The notes: generated by a model from the sequence alone, not told the origin. A DNA stretch of 64,000 nt from Pseudochelatococcus lubricantis (GCF_042432495.1 NZ_JBHLXC010000001.1:434001-498000); one strand, 5' to 3'. Positions 1-8,320 are shown, numbered from the stretch's first letter. Translations and numbers: made by a program.

Positions 1-339
1 AATCTTGTCGTGCCCAAGGGGCTTGGCGGTCCGGGTGGGGCGGGGACCAACCCTGAACAATTGTTCGCGGCCGGCTACGCGGCCTGCTTCGAGGGCGCTG
101 TGCGCTTTGCCGCGCGGCAGGCGGGCGTCAAGCTGGGGCCCGACACACAGGTCACCGCGCATGTCGGCATCGGCCCGCGTGAGGCCGGCGGTTTCCAGAT
201 CGCCGTGAAGCTGGAGCCGCATCTCGACGGTGTGGACCCGACGCAGGCGCAGGACCTCGTCAATACGGCGCATGAGAAGATCTGTCCCTACTCCCACGCC
301 ACGCGCGGCAATGTCGAGGTGACGATCGAACTCGTCTGA
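1..339 (+). CDS. ohr: Organic hydroperoxide resistance protein Ohr (OsmC family), 5' end cut off by the window
   Basis: Thiol peroxidase of the Ohr/OsmC family, which reduces organic hydroperoxides with dihydrolipoamide-type reductants in the cytoplasm. The frame is open from base 1; the roughly 112 visible residues are the C-terminal four fifths of a normally about 140-residue protein, and the true start lies before the window. Both catalytic cysteines are present in their family contexts: GTNPEQLFAAGYAACF (peroxidatic Cys) and KICPYSHATRGN (resolving Cys). The ATRGN motif separates Ohr from OsmC proper. An OhrR repressor is the usual partner but is not visible here. Confidence 0.93.
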   Translation, partial: NLVVPKGLGGPGGAGTNPEQLFAAGYAACFEGAVRFAARQAGVKLGPDTQVTAHVGIGPREAGGFQIAVKLEPHLDGVDPTQAQDLVNTAHEKICPYSHATRGNVEVTIELV

Positions 340-422
340 CCGACAGGGCGGAAACCGGGCGGCGGGTATCTGCCGTCCGCTGTTTCGCACGTGCTGAAAA
401 TGTTTTCCCACCTTGCTCCGGC

Positions 423-478
423 CGGGCGGTGTTGTTACCTTCCCGTCCGCACGGGTGGCAAGGTAACGACAGCGCCCG
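423..478. other. Long imperfect hairpin between ohr and the small membrane gene
   Basis: The 56 bases fold on themselves almost completely. CGGGCG (423-428) pairs with CGCCCG (473-478), followed by one G-G mismatch; bases 430-441 pair with 460-471 (including GTTACCTT with AAGGTAAC and one T-G pair); a 4-base bulge (456-459) follows; CCCGT (442-446) pairs with ACGGG (451-455) around a CCGC loop. There is no T run after it on either strand, so it is not a typical intrinsic terminator. It ends 22 bases before the ATG of the next gene and could be a 5' leader structure or a dispersed palindromic repeat. Confidence 0.7.
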
Positions 479-500
479 ACCGCACTCGGGGCTGGTGTTC

Positions 501-821
501 ATGCGTTTTCTCTTTCGTCTTGCGGGCTTCCTGCTGCTTGCCGCCGGATTCGTGTCGCTGATTGTCGACGGTGCGCGCGCCATCGCCGACGACAGCCTCG
601 TGTTCACCAGTCTCGGGCCTGTCCTCGCCTGGCTGCTGCCGTCGTTTTTTCCGCGCATCCAGCTGCTGGCGGTGGAGAATGTCGGCGCGTATCTGTGGGA
701 TCCAGTGCTGGTGACGCTGTTCGAGGCGCCGGCCTTCGCGGCGGCGGCGGGGCTCGGCGTGTTGTTCCTGTGGATCGGCCGCCGCCCGTCGGAGCCGATC
801 GGCTTTTCCACCCGCTACTGA
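501..821 (+). CDS. Small inner-membrane protein of unknown function (106 aa)
   Basis: A 106-residue protein with two predicted membrane helices: residues about 3-25 (FRLAGFLLLAAGFVSLIVDG) and about 75-95 (a Leu/Phe/Ala stretch ending LFLWIGRRP). The loop between them (about 50 residues) has the look of a periplasmic segment. The ATG at 501 is preceded only by a weak GGGG-rich Shine-Dalgarno at about 487; the longer frame from the GTG at 429 runs through a hairpin and is less likely. The gene is convergent with the SURF1 gene, 14 bases apart. I do not recognise its function; similar short two-helix proteins are common in Rhizobiales. Confidence 0.6.
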   Translation: MRFLFRLAGFLLLAAGFVSLIVDGARAIADDSLVFTSLGPVLAWLLPSFFPRIQLLAVENVGAYLWDPVLVTLFEAPAFAAAAGLGVLFLWIGRRPSEPIGFSTRY

Positions 822-835
822 ACGAGTCGCGCGCG

Positions 836-1651
836 TCAAGCGTCGGGCGCGGACCGTTGCGCGCGCCTGTATTCCAGCCATATATGCCGCGCGAAACAGA
901 GATACATGCCGGCCGCGACCGCTGCCATGGCGAACCATGTCAGCGCGTAGCTGAGGTGGCTGTTGGGGAAGGCTATCCGCGTCAGCCCGCCGCGCGGATA
1001 GCCGTCCGGATTGGCGGCGGCATCGGCATCGATGAAATAGGGTGCGACGGCACCGAGATCGCGGGCGGCGGCGATCGCCTCCACGTCGCGCGAGTACCAG
1101 CGGTCATTGGCGGGGTCGTTGGCGCGCAGGAAGGCGCCGTGCGGCTCCGTCATGCGGATGAGGCCGGTCACCGTCAGTGGGCCCGCGGCCTGTGCCGCCG
1201 CCAGGCTTTCGGCAGCGCGTCGTTCTGTCGGTACGAATCCCCGGTTGATCAGCGTGACGGCGCCGTGATCGTCCCGCAACGGCGTCATCACCCAGTAGCC
1301 GGCGCCGAAGTCCGTGACGGCATAGACGGTGGTTTCCCTGTCGTGCTGGAATTCGCCGGTGAGCTGCACGCGCCTGTACTCGTCCTTCGCGCGGGTGATT
1401 GCCGGCCATGTGTCCGGCGCGGGCGTCGGCACGGCTGCGGCATGCACGCGCGCTTCCACGCGGGCGATCAGGTCGGTCTTCCACGCCAGACGCTGCACCT
1501 GCCAGACGCCGAGCGCCAGCAGGCCGCAGACGATGGCCAGCGCCGCAAAGCCCCAGAGGAGGAGCGAGCGCAGGGGAGACGGCGGAGCGGCCGGCGACGG
1601 CACGAGTCCTTGTCTGTCGTCAGACGGGTCACCGCCCCGGGGCAGGCTCAC
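836..1651 (-). CDS. SURF1 family cytochrome oxidase biogenesis protein
   Basis: SURF1-family membrane protein that assists heme insertion/assembly of terminal oxidases. It shows the family layout: an N-terminal membrane helix (LLLWGFAALAIVCGLLALGVWQVQRL), a periplasmic domain with RRVQLTGEF, PLRDDHGAVTLINRGFVP and YFIDAD motifs, and a C-terminal helix preceded by NSHLSYALTWFAMA. It is the last gene of the cyo cluster and its GTG (1649-1651) overlaps the cyoD stop, suggesting translational coupling; a second GTG at 1603 has an AAGGA close by and would give a 255-residue protein. SURF1 in this position, rather than cyoE, is frequent in alphaproteobacteria. The exact start is uncertain. Confidence 0.9.
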   Translation of the reverse strand: MSLPRGGDPSDDRQGLVPSPAAPPSPLRSLLLWGFAALAIVCGLLALGVWQVQRLAWKTDLIARVEARVHAAAVPTPAPDTWPAITRAKDEYRRVQLTGEFQHDRETTVYAVTDFGAGYWVMTPLRDDHGAVTLINRGFVPTERRAAESLAAAQAAGPLTVTGLIRMTEPHGAFLRANDPANDRWYSRDVEAIAAARDLGAVAPYFIDADAAANPDGYPRGGLTRIAFPNSHLSYALTWFAMAAVAAGMYLCFARHIWLEYRRAQRSAPDA

Positions 1652-2043
1652 GGCAGGCTTTGCGCCTGCTCGGGCGTCATTGGCATCATGTGGGTGTTCA
1701 GATGGTGCATCACCCACATCGATCCGGCAATGGCGATGACGATGATGATGATGGTGAAGACGAAGGCCATCAACGTCCACCCGCCTTCCGAACGCGCGTT
1801 CATGTGCAGGAAGTAGACCATCTGCACGACGATCTGCGCGACGCCGAGCGCCATGACGGCGATGGCGGTGAGGGCAGGGCTGCCGAGCGTGCCGTTGATC
1901 ACCAGCCAGAAGGGGATGACGGTCAGGATGGCCGACAGGACGAAGCCCGTCACATAGCCGTTGACCGTGCCGTGTGCCTCGCCGGAATCATGCCTGTGGT
2001 TGCCGGCATGGACCGCGCCGGCGTCATGCGGATTGGCGGCCAT
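1648..2043 (-). CDS. cyoD: Cytochrome o ubiquinol oxidase subunit IV
   Basis: Subunit IV of the cytochrome bo3-type ubiquinol oxidase, a 131-residue inner-membrane protein needed for assembly of the copper centre of subunit I. Three membrane helices are visible: GYVTGFVLSAILTVIPFWLVI, ALTAIAVMALGVAQIVVQMVYFLHM and the Ile-rich LMAFVFTIIIIVIAIAGSMWVMHHL. The QMVYFLHM motif is typical of CyoD. The ATG at 2041-2043 overlaps the cyoC stop in an ATGA arrangement. The N-terminal 25 residues are His/Gly-rich and soluble. Confidence 0.96.
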   Translation of the reverse strand: MAANPHDAGAVHAGNHRHDSGEAHGTVNGYVTGFVLSAILTVIPFWLVINGTLGSPALTAIAVMALGVAQIVVQMVYFLHMNARSEGGWTLMAFVFTIIIIVIAIAGSMWVMHHLNTHMMPMTPEQAQSLP

Positions 2044-2678
2044 CACAGCACCCCTATCAGATAGACGAAGGAAAACACCACGACCCAGACGAGATCGAGG
2101 AAGTGCCAGAACATCGACAGGCACATGACACGGCGCGCGTTGGCCTCGCCGATGCCACGCTGGCTGATCTGCACCAGCAGGACGCCGAGCCAGATCACGC
2201 CGAAGGCGACGTGCAGCGCATGGGTGCCCACGAGCGTGAAGAACGAGGACAGGAAGGCGCTGACCTGCGGCGTCGCGCCGATATGGATCAGGTGATAGAA
2301 CTCAAAAATCGTCAGCCCCAGGAAGGCGAGGCCGAATACGCCGGTCACCGCGAGCCAGCGCAGCGTGCCTGCCTTGTTGCCCTGCTGCATGGCGATCACG
2401 GCGAAGCCATAGGTAATCGACGAGATCAGCAGCGCCGCGGTGGACACCAGCACCTGATTGAGGTCGAAGAGATCGACCGGCGCCGGGCCGCCCGCGTAGC
2501 TGCGGCCGAGGACGGCATGCACGGCGAAGAGCGACGCGAAGATCAGGCAGTCGCTCATCAGGTAGACCCAGAAACCGAGCATCGTCCCGGTTTCGTGATG
2601 GCCGTGGTCGCCCTCGTCCTCCGTGACGAAGAAGACGGGCGCGCCCTGGATATCGGATGGGCTGATATGTTTGGTCAT
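2043..2678 (-). CDS. cyoC: Cytochrome o ubiquinol oxidase subunit III
   Basis: Subunit III of cytochrome o oxidase (211 aa, the usual CyoC length). Five membrane helices follow an acidic His-containing N-terminus; helix 1 carries LGFWVYLMSDCLIFASLFA and the later segment VGTHALHVAFGVIWL is the family signature, ending in FWHFLDLVWVVVFSFVYLIG. The start codon overlaps the cyoB stop by four bases (2675-2678), which together with the next overlap makes a translationally coupled cyoB-C-D string. Confidence 0.97.
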   Translation of the reverse strand: MTKHISPSDIQGAPVFFVTEDEGDHGHHETGTMLGFWVYLMSDCLIFASLFAVHAVLGRSYAGGPAPVDLFDLNQVLVSTAALLISSITYGFAVIAMQQGNKAGTLRWLAVTGVFGLAFLGLTIFEFYHLIHIGATPQVSAFLSSFFTLVGTHALHVAFGVIWLGVLLVQISQRGIGEANARRVMCLSMFWHFLDLVWVVVFSFVYLIGVL

Positions 2679-4684
2679 GATGCCACCTTCCCCGCCAGCA
2701 GTCTGGTCCGCGTCTCTTCCGTCGCGGCGACCTCGGAGGCCGGGATGTAGTAGTCCCGGCTATAGTTGAACGTGTGTGCGATGGCGGCGGCGATGAGCGT
2801 CGCGAGCGACACGGCGGCGAGCCACCAGATGTGCCAGATCAGGGCAAAGCCGAGCACGAGCGAGAGCCCGGCGAGCACCACGCCCATGCCGGTGTTCTTC
2901 GGCATGTGGACGGGGCGGAAGCCGGCAAGCGGGCGGGTATAGCCGCGGCTCTTCATGTCCCACCACGCATCGATGCCATGCACCACGGGGGTGAAGGCGA
3001 AGTTGTAGGCGGGCGGCGGCGAGGAGACCGCCCACTCAAGCGTGCGGCCGTTCCACGGATCGCCGGTGGTGTCGGCATAGGCCTTGCGGCGCAGGAAGCC
3101 GACCGCGAACTGGGCCACGAAGGCCAGCGTGCCGATGAAGATCAGGCTCACGCCGACGGCCGCGGCGACGAACAGGATATGGAGCGAGGTATCCTCGAAC
3201 TGGCTGATGCGGCGCGTGACACCCATCAGGCCGAGGATATACACGGGCATGAACGCCACCCAGAAGCCGACGAGCCAGCACCAGAACGACACCTTGCCCC
3301 AGAACGGATCGGCCCGGAAACCGAAGGCCTTCGGGAACCAGTAGACGATGCCGGCGAACATGCCGAACACGACGCCGCCGATGATGGTGTTGTGGAAGTG
3401 AGCCACCAGGAACAGGCTGTTGTGCAGCACGAAGTCGGCCGGGGGAACGGCGAGGAGGACGCCCGTCATGCCGCCGACGACGAAGGTGAGCATGAAGCCG
3501 ACGGTCCACATCATCGGCACCTCGAAGCGGATGCGCCCCTTGTACATCGTGAACAGCCAGTTGAAGATCTTCGCGCCCGTCGGGATCGAGATGATCATCG
3601 TCGTGATGCCGAAGAACGTATTGACGCTCGCGCCCGACCCCATGGTGAAGAAGTGGTGCAGCCACACCAGATACGACAGGATCATGATGGCCGCCGTGGC
3701 GTAGACCATGGAAGTGTAGCCGAACAGGCGCTTGCCGCAATAGGTGGCGACCACTTCCGAATAGACGCCGAACGCCGGCAGGACGAGGATGTACACCTCC
3801 GGATGACCCCAGATCCAGATGAGGTTGACATACATCATCGGGCTGCCGCCCATGTCGTTCGTGAAGAAGTGCGTCCCCACATAGCGGTCCAGCGTGAGCA
3901 GGGCGAGCACGGCGGTGAGGATGGGGAAGGTCGCGACGATGAGGATATTCGTGCACAGCGTCGTCCAGGTGAACACCGGCATGCGCATGTACTTCATGCC
4001 CGGGCAGCGCATCTTGACGATGGTGACGATCAGGTTGATGCCCGATAAGGTTGTGCCGACGCCCGCTATCTGGAGCGACCACAGGTAATAGTCCACGCCG
4101 ACCCAGGGACTGGCCTCGATGCCGGAGAGCGGCGGATAGGCGAGCCAGCCCGTCTGCGCGAACTCACCCACGAACAGCGAGGCCATGACGAGCACCGCGC
4201 CGGACGTCGTCATCCAGAAGCTGAAATTGTTCAGGAACGGGAAGGCGACGTCGCGCGCGCCGATCTGCAACGGCATGACGTAGTTCATCAGCCCCGTCAC
4301 CAGCGGCATGGCGACGAAGAAGATCATGATCACGCCGTGCGCGGTGAAGATCTGGTCGTAGTGATGGGCGTTCAGATAGCCCTCGCCGCCGCCGGAGGCC
4401 ATTGCCTGATGCAGGCGCAGCATGATGGCGTCCGCCAGCCCGCGCAGGAACATCACCAGCGCGAGGATGATGTACATGATGCCGATCTTCTTGTGATCGA
4501 CGCTCGTGAACCACTCGTTCCAGAGATAGCCCCAGAGACGGTAGCGGGTGATCGCCGCCAGCACCGCGCCGCCGAGAACGGCGACAGCGGCGAACGTCCA
4601 GATGATGATCGGCTCGTGCAGCGGAATGGCTTCGAGGGTGAGGCGCCCGAAGACCAGTTGCTGGAGATCGCTGTCGAAATTCAT
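2675..4684 (-). CDS. cyoB: Cytochrome o ubiquinol oxidase subunit I
   Basis: Catalytic heme-copper subunit (669 aa; the E. coli protein is about 663). It carries about 15 membrane helices. The CuB/His-Tyr motif WGHPEVYILVLPAFG lies near residue 290, the double His of heme ligation appears in VWLHHFFTMG and LVAHFHNTIIGG, and the N-terminal WNEWFTSVDHKKIGIMY is typical. The enzyme oxidises ubiquinol, reduces O2 to water and pumps protons. It is separated from cyoA by 6 bases and overlaps cyoC, so it is the second gene of the operon. All key residues look intact. Confidence 0.98.
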   Translation of the reverse strand: MNFDSDLQQLVFGRLTLEAIPLHEPIIIWTFAAVAVLGGAVLAAITRYRLWGYLWNEWFTSVDHKKIGIMYIILALVMFLRGLADAIMLRLHQAMASGGGEGYLNAHHYDQIFTAHGVIMIFFVAMPLVTGLMNYVMPLQIGARDVAFPFLNNFSFWMTTSGAVLVMASLFVGEFAQTGWLAYPPLSGIEASPWVGVDYYLWSLQIAGVGTTLSGINLIVTIVKMRCPGMKYMRMPVFTWTTLCTNILIVATFPILTAVLALLTLDRYVGTHFFTNDMGGSPMMYVNLIWIWGHPEVYILVLPAFGVYSEVVATYCGKRLFGYTSMVYATAAIMILSYLVWLHHFFTMGSGASVNTFFGITTMIISIPTGAKIFNWLFTMYKGRIRFEVPMMWTVGFMLTFVVGGMTGVLLAVPPADFVLHNSLFLVAHFHNTIIGGVVFGMFAGIVYWFPKAFGFRADPFWGKVSFWCWLVGFWVAFMPVYILGLMGVTRRISQFEDTSLHILFVAAAVGVSLIFIGTLAFVAQFAVGFLRRKAYADTTGDPWNGRTLEWAVSSPPPAYNFAFTPVVHGIDAWWDMKSRGYTRPLAGFRPVHMPKNTGMGVVLAGLSLVLGFALIWHIWWLAAVSLATLIAAAIAHTFNYSRDYYIPASEVAATEETRTRLLAGKVAS

Positions 4685-4690
4685 GACGGG

Positions 4691-5797
4691 TTACTCGCTG
4701 AAAATCCGGGTGGCGGCGGGCGCGGCGCTCATGCGGCGGTTCCCCGCCGCGAGGTCGGCGACGACGGCCAGCGCCGTGGCCGGCTCGGAGCCGGGGGTGC
4801 ACAGGTTGTCGGCCAGCGCCTTCTCCAGCCGTGCCAAGGCGAGCGCGGCGGGGTTGCCCATGCGCCCGAGCCCGCTGATGCGGTTCGCGTCCTTGTGCAT
4901 GATGTCCATCATGCACTCCTTGCCCTCGGGCACGCACATGTTGACGATGCGGTAGAACAGGTCGCCATCGACGCTTTTGAAGTAGCGCACCGGTTCTGCC
5001 TCGCTGGGGCGGGCGATGTCGAGGTAGGCGGCGCGGGTGAGCGCGTTGCCGGAGGCCCGCGCGTTTGCGACCCAGGCGCCGAAATCGCTGTCCGACAAGC
5101 CGTGGAACTTGAAACGCATGTGCGAGAAGCCGTGGCCGGTGTAGTTGGCGGAGAAGCCGTCGAAGACGCCCTCCTTGTTGATGACCGCGTGCAGCTTCGT
5201 CTGCATGCCGGCCATGGCGTAGATCTGGCCGGCGAGCGCGGGCACGTAGAACGAGTTCATCAGGTTGGAGGAGGTGATGGTGAAGCTGATCGGCCGGTCG
5301 ACGGGCGCGGCCAGCTCATTGATCGTCGCGATGCCGTATTGCGGATAGATGAACATCCATTTCCAGTCGAGCGAGACGACCTGCACGCGCAGCGGCTCCA
5401 TGTCCTCCGGCACCGGGCGGTTGGCGTCGAGGCGCTCCAGCGGGCGGTAGGGATCGAGCCGGTGGGTGGCGATCCACGTCACCGTGCCGAGCACGAGGAT
5501 GATGGCGATCGGCGCGCCCCAGATGGCGAATTCCAGTTTCGTCGAGTGATGGAAGTCCGGATCGTAGGTGGCGCTCCTGTTCGACTGCCGGTACTTCCAC
5601 GCGAACAGCAGGGTCAACGCCATGACGGGCAGGATGATGAGCAGCATCAGCCCTGTGGAGACCAGAATGAGGTCCTTTTGCTGCGTCGCAATGTCGCCGG
5701 CCGGAGCCATGACGACCCACTGGCAACCGGATAAAAGGGGCGATATCGCAAGAAGCGATACGAGGGGAAGCGCTTTGACCCGGGGCATCCGTCTCAT
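4691..5797 (-). CDS. cyoA: Cytochrome o ubiquinol oxidase subunit II (lipoprotein)
   Basis: Subunit II of the quinol oxidase, a lipoprotein with a periplasmic cupredoxin-fold domain that lacks the CuA ligands. With the ATG at 5797 the N-terminus is a lipoprotein signal ending in the lipobox LLSGC (Cys25). Two membrane helices (LILVSTGLMLLIILPVMALTLLF and FAIWGAPIAIILVLGTVTWIA) precede the domain with LDWKWMFIYPQYGIAT and NSFYVPALAGQIYAM. An in-frame ATG at 5788 is an alternative; neither has a strong Shine-Dalgarno. The C-terminus (after about 300) includes the family's CVPEGKECMMDIM region. It is the first gene of cyoABCD-surf1. Confidence 0.97.
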   Translation of the reverse strand: MRRMPRVKALPLVSLLAISPLLSGCQWVVMAPAGDIATQQKDLILVSTGLMLLIILPVMALTLLFAWKYRQSNRSATYDPDFHHSTKLEFAIWGAPIAIILVLGTVTWIATHRLDPYRPLERLDANRPVPEDMEPLRVQVVSLDWKWMFIYPQYGIATINELAAPVDRPISFTITSSNLMNSFYVPALAGQIYAMAGMQTKLHAVINKEGVFDGFSANYTGHGFSHMRFKFHGLSDSDFGAWVANARASGNALTRAAYLDIARPSEAEPVRYFKSVDGDLFYRIVNMCVPEGKECMMDIMHKDANRISGLGRMGNPAALALARLEKALADNLCTPGSEPATALAVVADLAAGNRRMSAAPAATRIFSE

Positions 5798-6146
5798 CCA
5801 TGTTGGTGCAGGCACGGCAGACGGCGAGGACTCGCCGCCACCATGCAAATGATCGCACTGCATACAGACGCGGAAATGCCCTATCAAGGGCTCGGGGCAG
5901 GGGTGCGACAACATGCACACCCCCGTTACAAAGTTGAAATTTCTGTTGCCGATGCCGAATGCTGGGGTTGTGCACCCGAAAAGGGTGTGCGACGGCTGGC
6001 TTTATATGATTATAAAAATTCAAATCCAGCGAATAGTTACAAATGAAAGTATTCGCCGATGACAATGGGTGATGCCATCTGCAACCGACGGCAAGCCAAG
6101 CGTGCCACCGGTTGCGGCATGGTGCGCCGCATCATTGTGCGCCGCA
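5798..6146 (-). promoter_or_regulatory. cyo operon upstream region: candidate -10 box and inverted repeat
   Basis: The 349-base gap upstream of cyoA holds the likely cyo promoter. On the minus strand a perfect TATAAT lies at 6014-6009 in an AT-rich stretch, without a good -35 at 16-18 bases. An inverted repeat GCGAATA (6029-6035) / TATTCGC (6050-6056), 14 bases apart, overlaps where the -35 should be and could bind a regulator. A 13-base direct repeat GTGCGCCGCATCA (6122-6134, 6137-6149) runs into the stop codon of the upstream gene. I see no convincing terminator for that upstream gene. Motifs were found by eye only. Confidence 0.45.
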
Positions 6147-7121
6147 TCAGCGAACGGTGAGTTTTCCGTCCATGCCCGTTTCGGGGGCCTCGCCGCCGAG
6201 GGCGCGGGCGATGATGGTGACGTTGTGGTCGATCATGCCGACATAGGTGCCCTCGTAGGTGCCGGCCTCGCCGGCGGCGTCCGAGAAAAGTTCCCCGCCG
6301 ATCACAACCTTGTGGCCTTTCGCCGCCGCGCCTTCGACCAGCGCCTTGACGTTGCGGTCTGAGACGGACGATTCGATGAAGATCGCGCCGATCCCGCGGT
6401 CGACGATGAGCTGCACGAGATCCTCGACCTGCTTCAGGCCTGCCTCGCTTTCGGTGGAAATGCCCTGGATTCCGCGCACTTCATAACCGTAGGCGCGGCC
6501 GAAATAGTTGAAGGCGTCGTGGGCAGTCACCAGAATGCGCGACTGCGCCGGCACGGAGGCGAGCACCTTGGCGGCATAGTCCGCGACCCTGTCGATTTCC
6601 GCGAGGTAGGCCTGCGCGCCAGCCTCGAAATCCGCCCGGGCCTCGGGGCGCAGTCTGATCAATTCGTCGCGCGCCGCTGTGACAACGCCCTTCCACAGGT
6701 GCGGATCGAACCACACGTGCGGATCGGGCAGGGCGGCGTTCTGGTCGTTCTTCAGCAGCCTGTCCCGCGGGAGCTGTTCGCCCAGGGCGATGACGGTCTT
6801 GCGCTGCCCGAGCCGCTCCAGGAACTCCTGAAGCTGGGCTTCGAGATGCAGCCCCTGCCAGAAAACGACGTCCGCCCGTGTGGCCGCCGCGATGTCCGAG
6901 CTGGTCTGGCGATAGAGATGCGGATCGACGCCCGGTCCGAGCAGCGCATGGACGTCGACATGCTCCCCACCCACGGAGCGGACCGCGTCGGCGACCATGC
7001 CCGTCGTGGCGACGACGTTCAGTTTCTTCTCCGCCGCCATCGCCGGCGCCGCCGCAAGCCCGCCCGCCAGCGCGATTCCGACCAAACCGGCCAGCAGCGA
7101 CCGTCTTGTCCTCTCAAGCAT
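6147..7121 (-). CDS. Periplasmic metal-binding protein of a Mn/Zn-type ABC transporter (TroA/ZnuA family), orphan
   Basis: Cluster A-I substrate-binding protein (324 aa) that delivers Mn2+, Zn2+ or Fe2+ to an ABC permease. The N-terminus (LERTRRSLLAGLVGIALAGG...AMA|AEKK) is a signal peptide containing a twin-arginine-like TRRSLL. Likely metal ligands sit in family motifs: GPGVDPHLYR, LPDPHVWFDP, ILVTAHDAFNYFGRAYG and the Asp of GMIDHNVTI. The histidine-rich loop typical of dedicated zinc proteins is absent, so manganese is a good alternative. No permease or ATPase gene is adjacent; the transporter partners must be elsewhere. Start at ATG 7121 with AAAGGA upstream. A strong dyad overlaps its promoter. 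Confidence 0.88.
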   Translation of the reverse strand: MLERTRRSLLAGLVGIALAGGLAAAPAMAAEKKLNVVATTGMVADAVRSVGGEHVDVHALLGPGVDPHLYRQTSSDIAAATRADVVFWQGLHLEAQLQEFLERLGQRKTVIALGEQLPRDRLLKNDQNAALPDPHVWFDPHLWKGVVTAARDELIRLRPEARADFEAGAQAYLAEIDRVADYAAKVLASVPAQSRILVTAHDAFNYFGRAYGYEVRGIQGISTESEAGLKQVEDLVQLIVDRGIGAIFIESSVSDRNVKALVEGAAAKGHKVVIGGELFSDAAGEAGTYEGTYVGMIDHNVTIIARALGGEAPETGMDGKLTVR

Positions 7122-7138
7122 CTTGCCCGTCCTTTTAT

Positions 7139-7159
7139 TGCAAATGAATGTCATTTGCA
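7139..7159. promoter_or_regulatory. 9-bp inverted repeat upstream of the metal-binding protein gene (candidate Fur-family operator)
   Basis: TGCAAATGA (7139-7147) and TCATTTGCA (7151-7159) form a perfect inverted repeat around a 3-base centre, 17 bases upstream of the ATG of the metal-binding protein. Its size, symmetry and A/T content fit a Fur-superfamily repressor site; TGCAAAT-type dyads are what I recall for the rhizobial manganese regulator Mur, but I cannot verify this here. Metal-replete repression of the downstream gene is the natural inference. Confidence 0.6.
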
Positions 7160-7330
7160 TCTTTAGCCGTTTCGCCGCGCGATTGCAAGGGCCTGCAGGG
7201 TGATCGGGTGTGCCGCGGACTTCTGTTCCGCGCGGGTGCCATTCTTGACGCGGCAACCCGGCCTCCCCATATTCCGGAGGCGCAGCGGAAGGGGCCTCGC
7301 ATATCCGGCGGTTTTCGTGTGGGAGATGTC

Positions 7331-8320
7331 ATGACGCCCTTGTCCATTCTCGATCTCGTTCGCGTCACGCAGACGACGGACGCGCGCGGCGCGCTGATCA
7401 ACGCGCGTGATGTCGCCGTCCATGCCGAGCGTTGGGGCTACAACCGCATCTGGGTTGCCGAGCACCACAACATGGCTGGCGTCGCCAGCGCCGCGACGGC
7501 GGTCGTGATCGGCTACATCGCCGACGGCACGCAGCGCATCCGCGTCGGCGCGGGGGGCATCATGCTGCCCAACCACGCGCCTTATGTCATCGCCGAGCAG
7601 TTCGGCACGCTGGAGCGGCTGTTTCCGGGGCGCATCGATCTGGGGCTCGGACGGGCGCCGGGCACGGACCAGCTCACGCTGCGCGCCCTGCGCCGCCCCG
7701 CCGAGGCGGCCGACCACTTTCCGCAGGATGTGCTCGAATTGCAGGCCTTCCTCGCGCCGCCGGGGCCGGACCAGCGCATCGTCGCTGTGCCGGCGGCGGG
7801 CACCGATGTGCCGCTCTGGATTCTCGGATCAAGCGTCTTCGGCGCGGCGCTGGCGGCGGAACTCGGCCTGCCCTATGCGTTCGCGTCGCATTTCGCGCCG
7901 GACTACCTTCTGCCTGCGCTTGAGCTTTACCGCAATCGCTTCAAGCCCTCGGAGCAGCTTGGGAAGCCCTATGCGATGGTGGGCGTCAACATCGTCGCCG
8001 CCGACAGCGATGCGGAAGCCCGCCGCCTCGCCACGACGCAGCAGATGTCGTTCACCGACCTCGTCAGCGGCCGGCGGGGACTGAGCCGCCCGCCGATCGA
8101 CGACATCGAGACCTACTGGGCCGGCGCCCAGAAAGAGCACGCGCGGCGCATGCTCGCGCGTTCGATCGTCGGCGGGCCGGAGACGGTGCGGGCGGGAATC
8201 AGCGCGCTGCTGGCGGAGACGGGCGCCGACGAGCTGATCATCGTTTCCGATGTTTATGAGCATGCAGCGCGCCTGCGGTCGTTCGAGCTGATCGCCGCCG
8301 CGTGGTGGGGCGGCGTCTGA
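7331..8320 (+). CDS. Luciferase-like flavin-dependent monooxygenase (LLM class)
   Basis: FMN-dependent oxidoreductase of the bacterial luciferase-like TIM-barrel superfamily (329 aa), probably of the MsnO8-type subgroup; substrate unknown. Family motifs are plain: HAERWGYNRIWVAEHHNM near residue 40, IRVGAGGIMLPNHAP near 75, and FPGRIDLGLGRAPGTD near 105. The chosen ATG (7331) has GGGAGA six bases upstream and gives the usual N-terminus TPLSILDLVRV; the longer upstream frame would run through the dyad at 7139-7159. It is divergent from the metal-binding protein gene with 209 bases between the starts. Confidence 0.88.
   Translation: MTPLSILDLVRVTQTTDARGALINARDVAVHAERWGYNRIWVAEHHNMAGVASAATAVVIGYIADGTQRIRVGAGGIMLPNHAPYVIAEQFGTLERLFPGRIDLGLGRAPGTDQLTLRALRRPAEAADHFPQDVLELQAFLAPPGPDQRIVAVPAAGTDVPLWILGSSVFGAALAAELGLPYAFASHFAPDYLLPALELYRNRFKPSEQLGKPYAMVGVNIVAADSDAEARRLATTQQMSFTDLVSGRRGLSRPPIDDIETYWAGAQKEHARRMLARSIVGGPETVRAGISALLAETGADELIIVSDVYEHAARLRSFELIAAAWWGGV

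Noticed and set aside
2774..4048. A 424-residue open frame on the plus strand, antisense to cyoB
   Set aside because: Shadow of a real GC-rich gene: full of His/Glu/Arg/Asp runs, no known domain, no Shine-Dalgarno, and cyoB on the other strand is unequivocal.
5843..6046. A 67-residue plus-strand frame in the cyo upstream region
   Set aside because: Lies over the promoter and inverted repeat, with no Shine-Dalgarno and no recognisable sequence.
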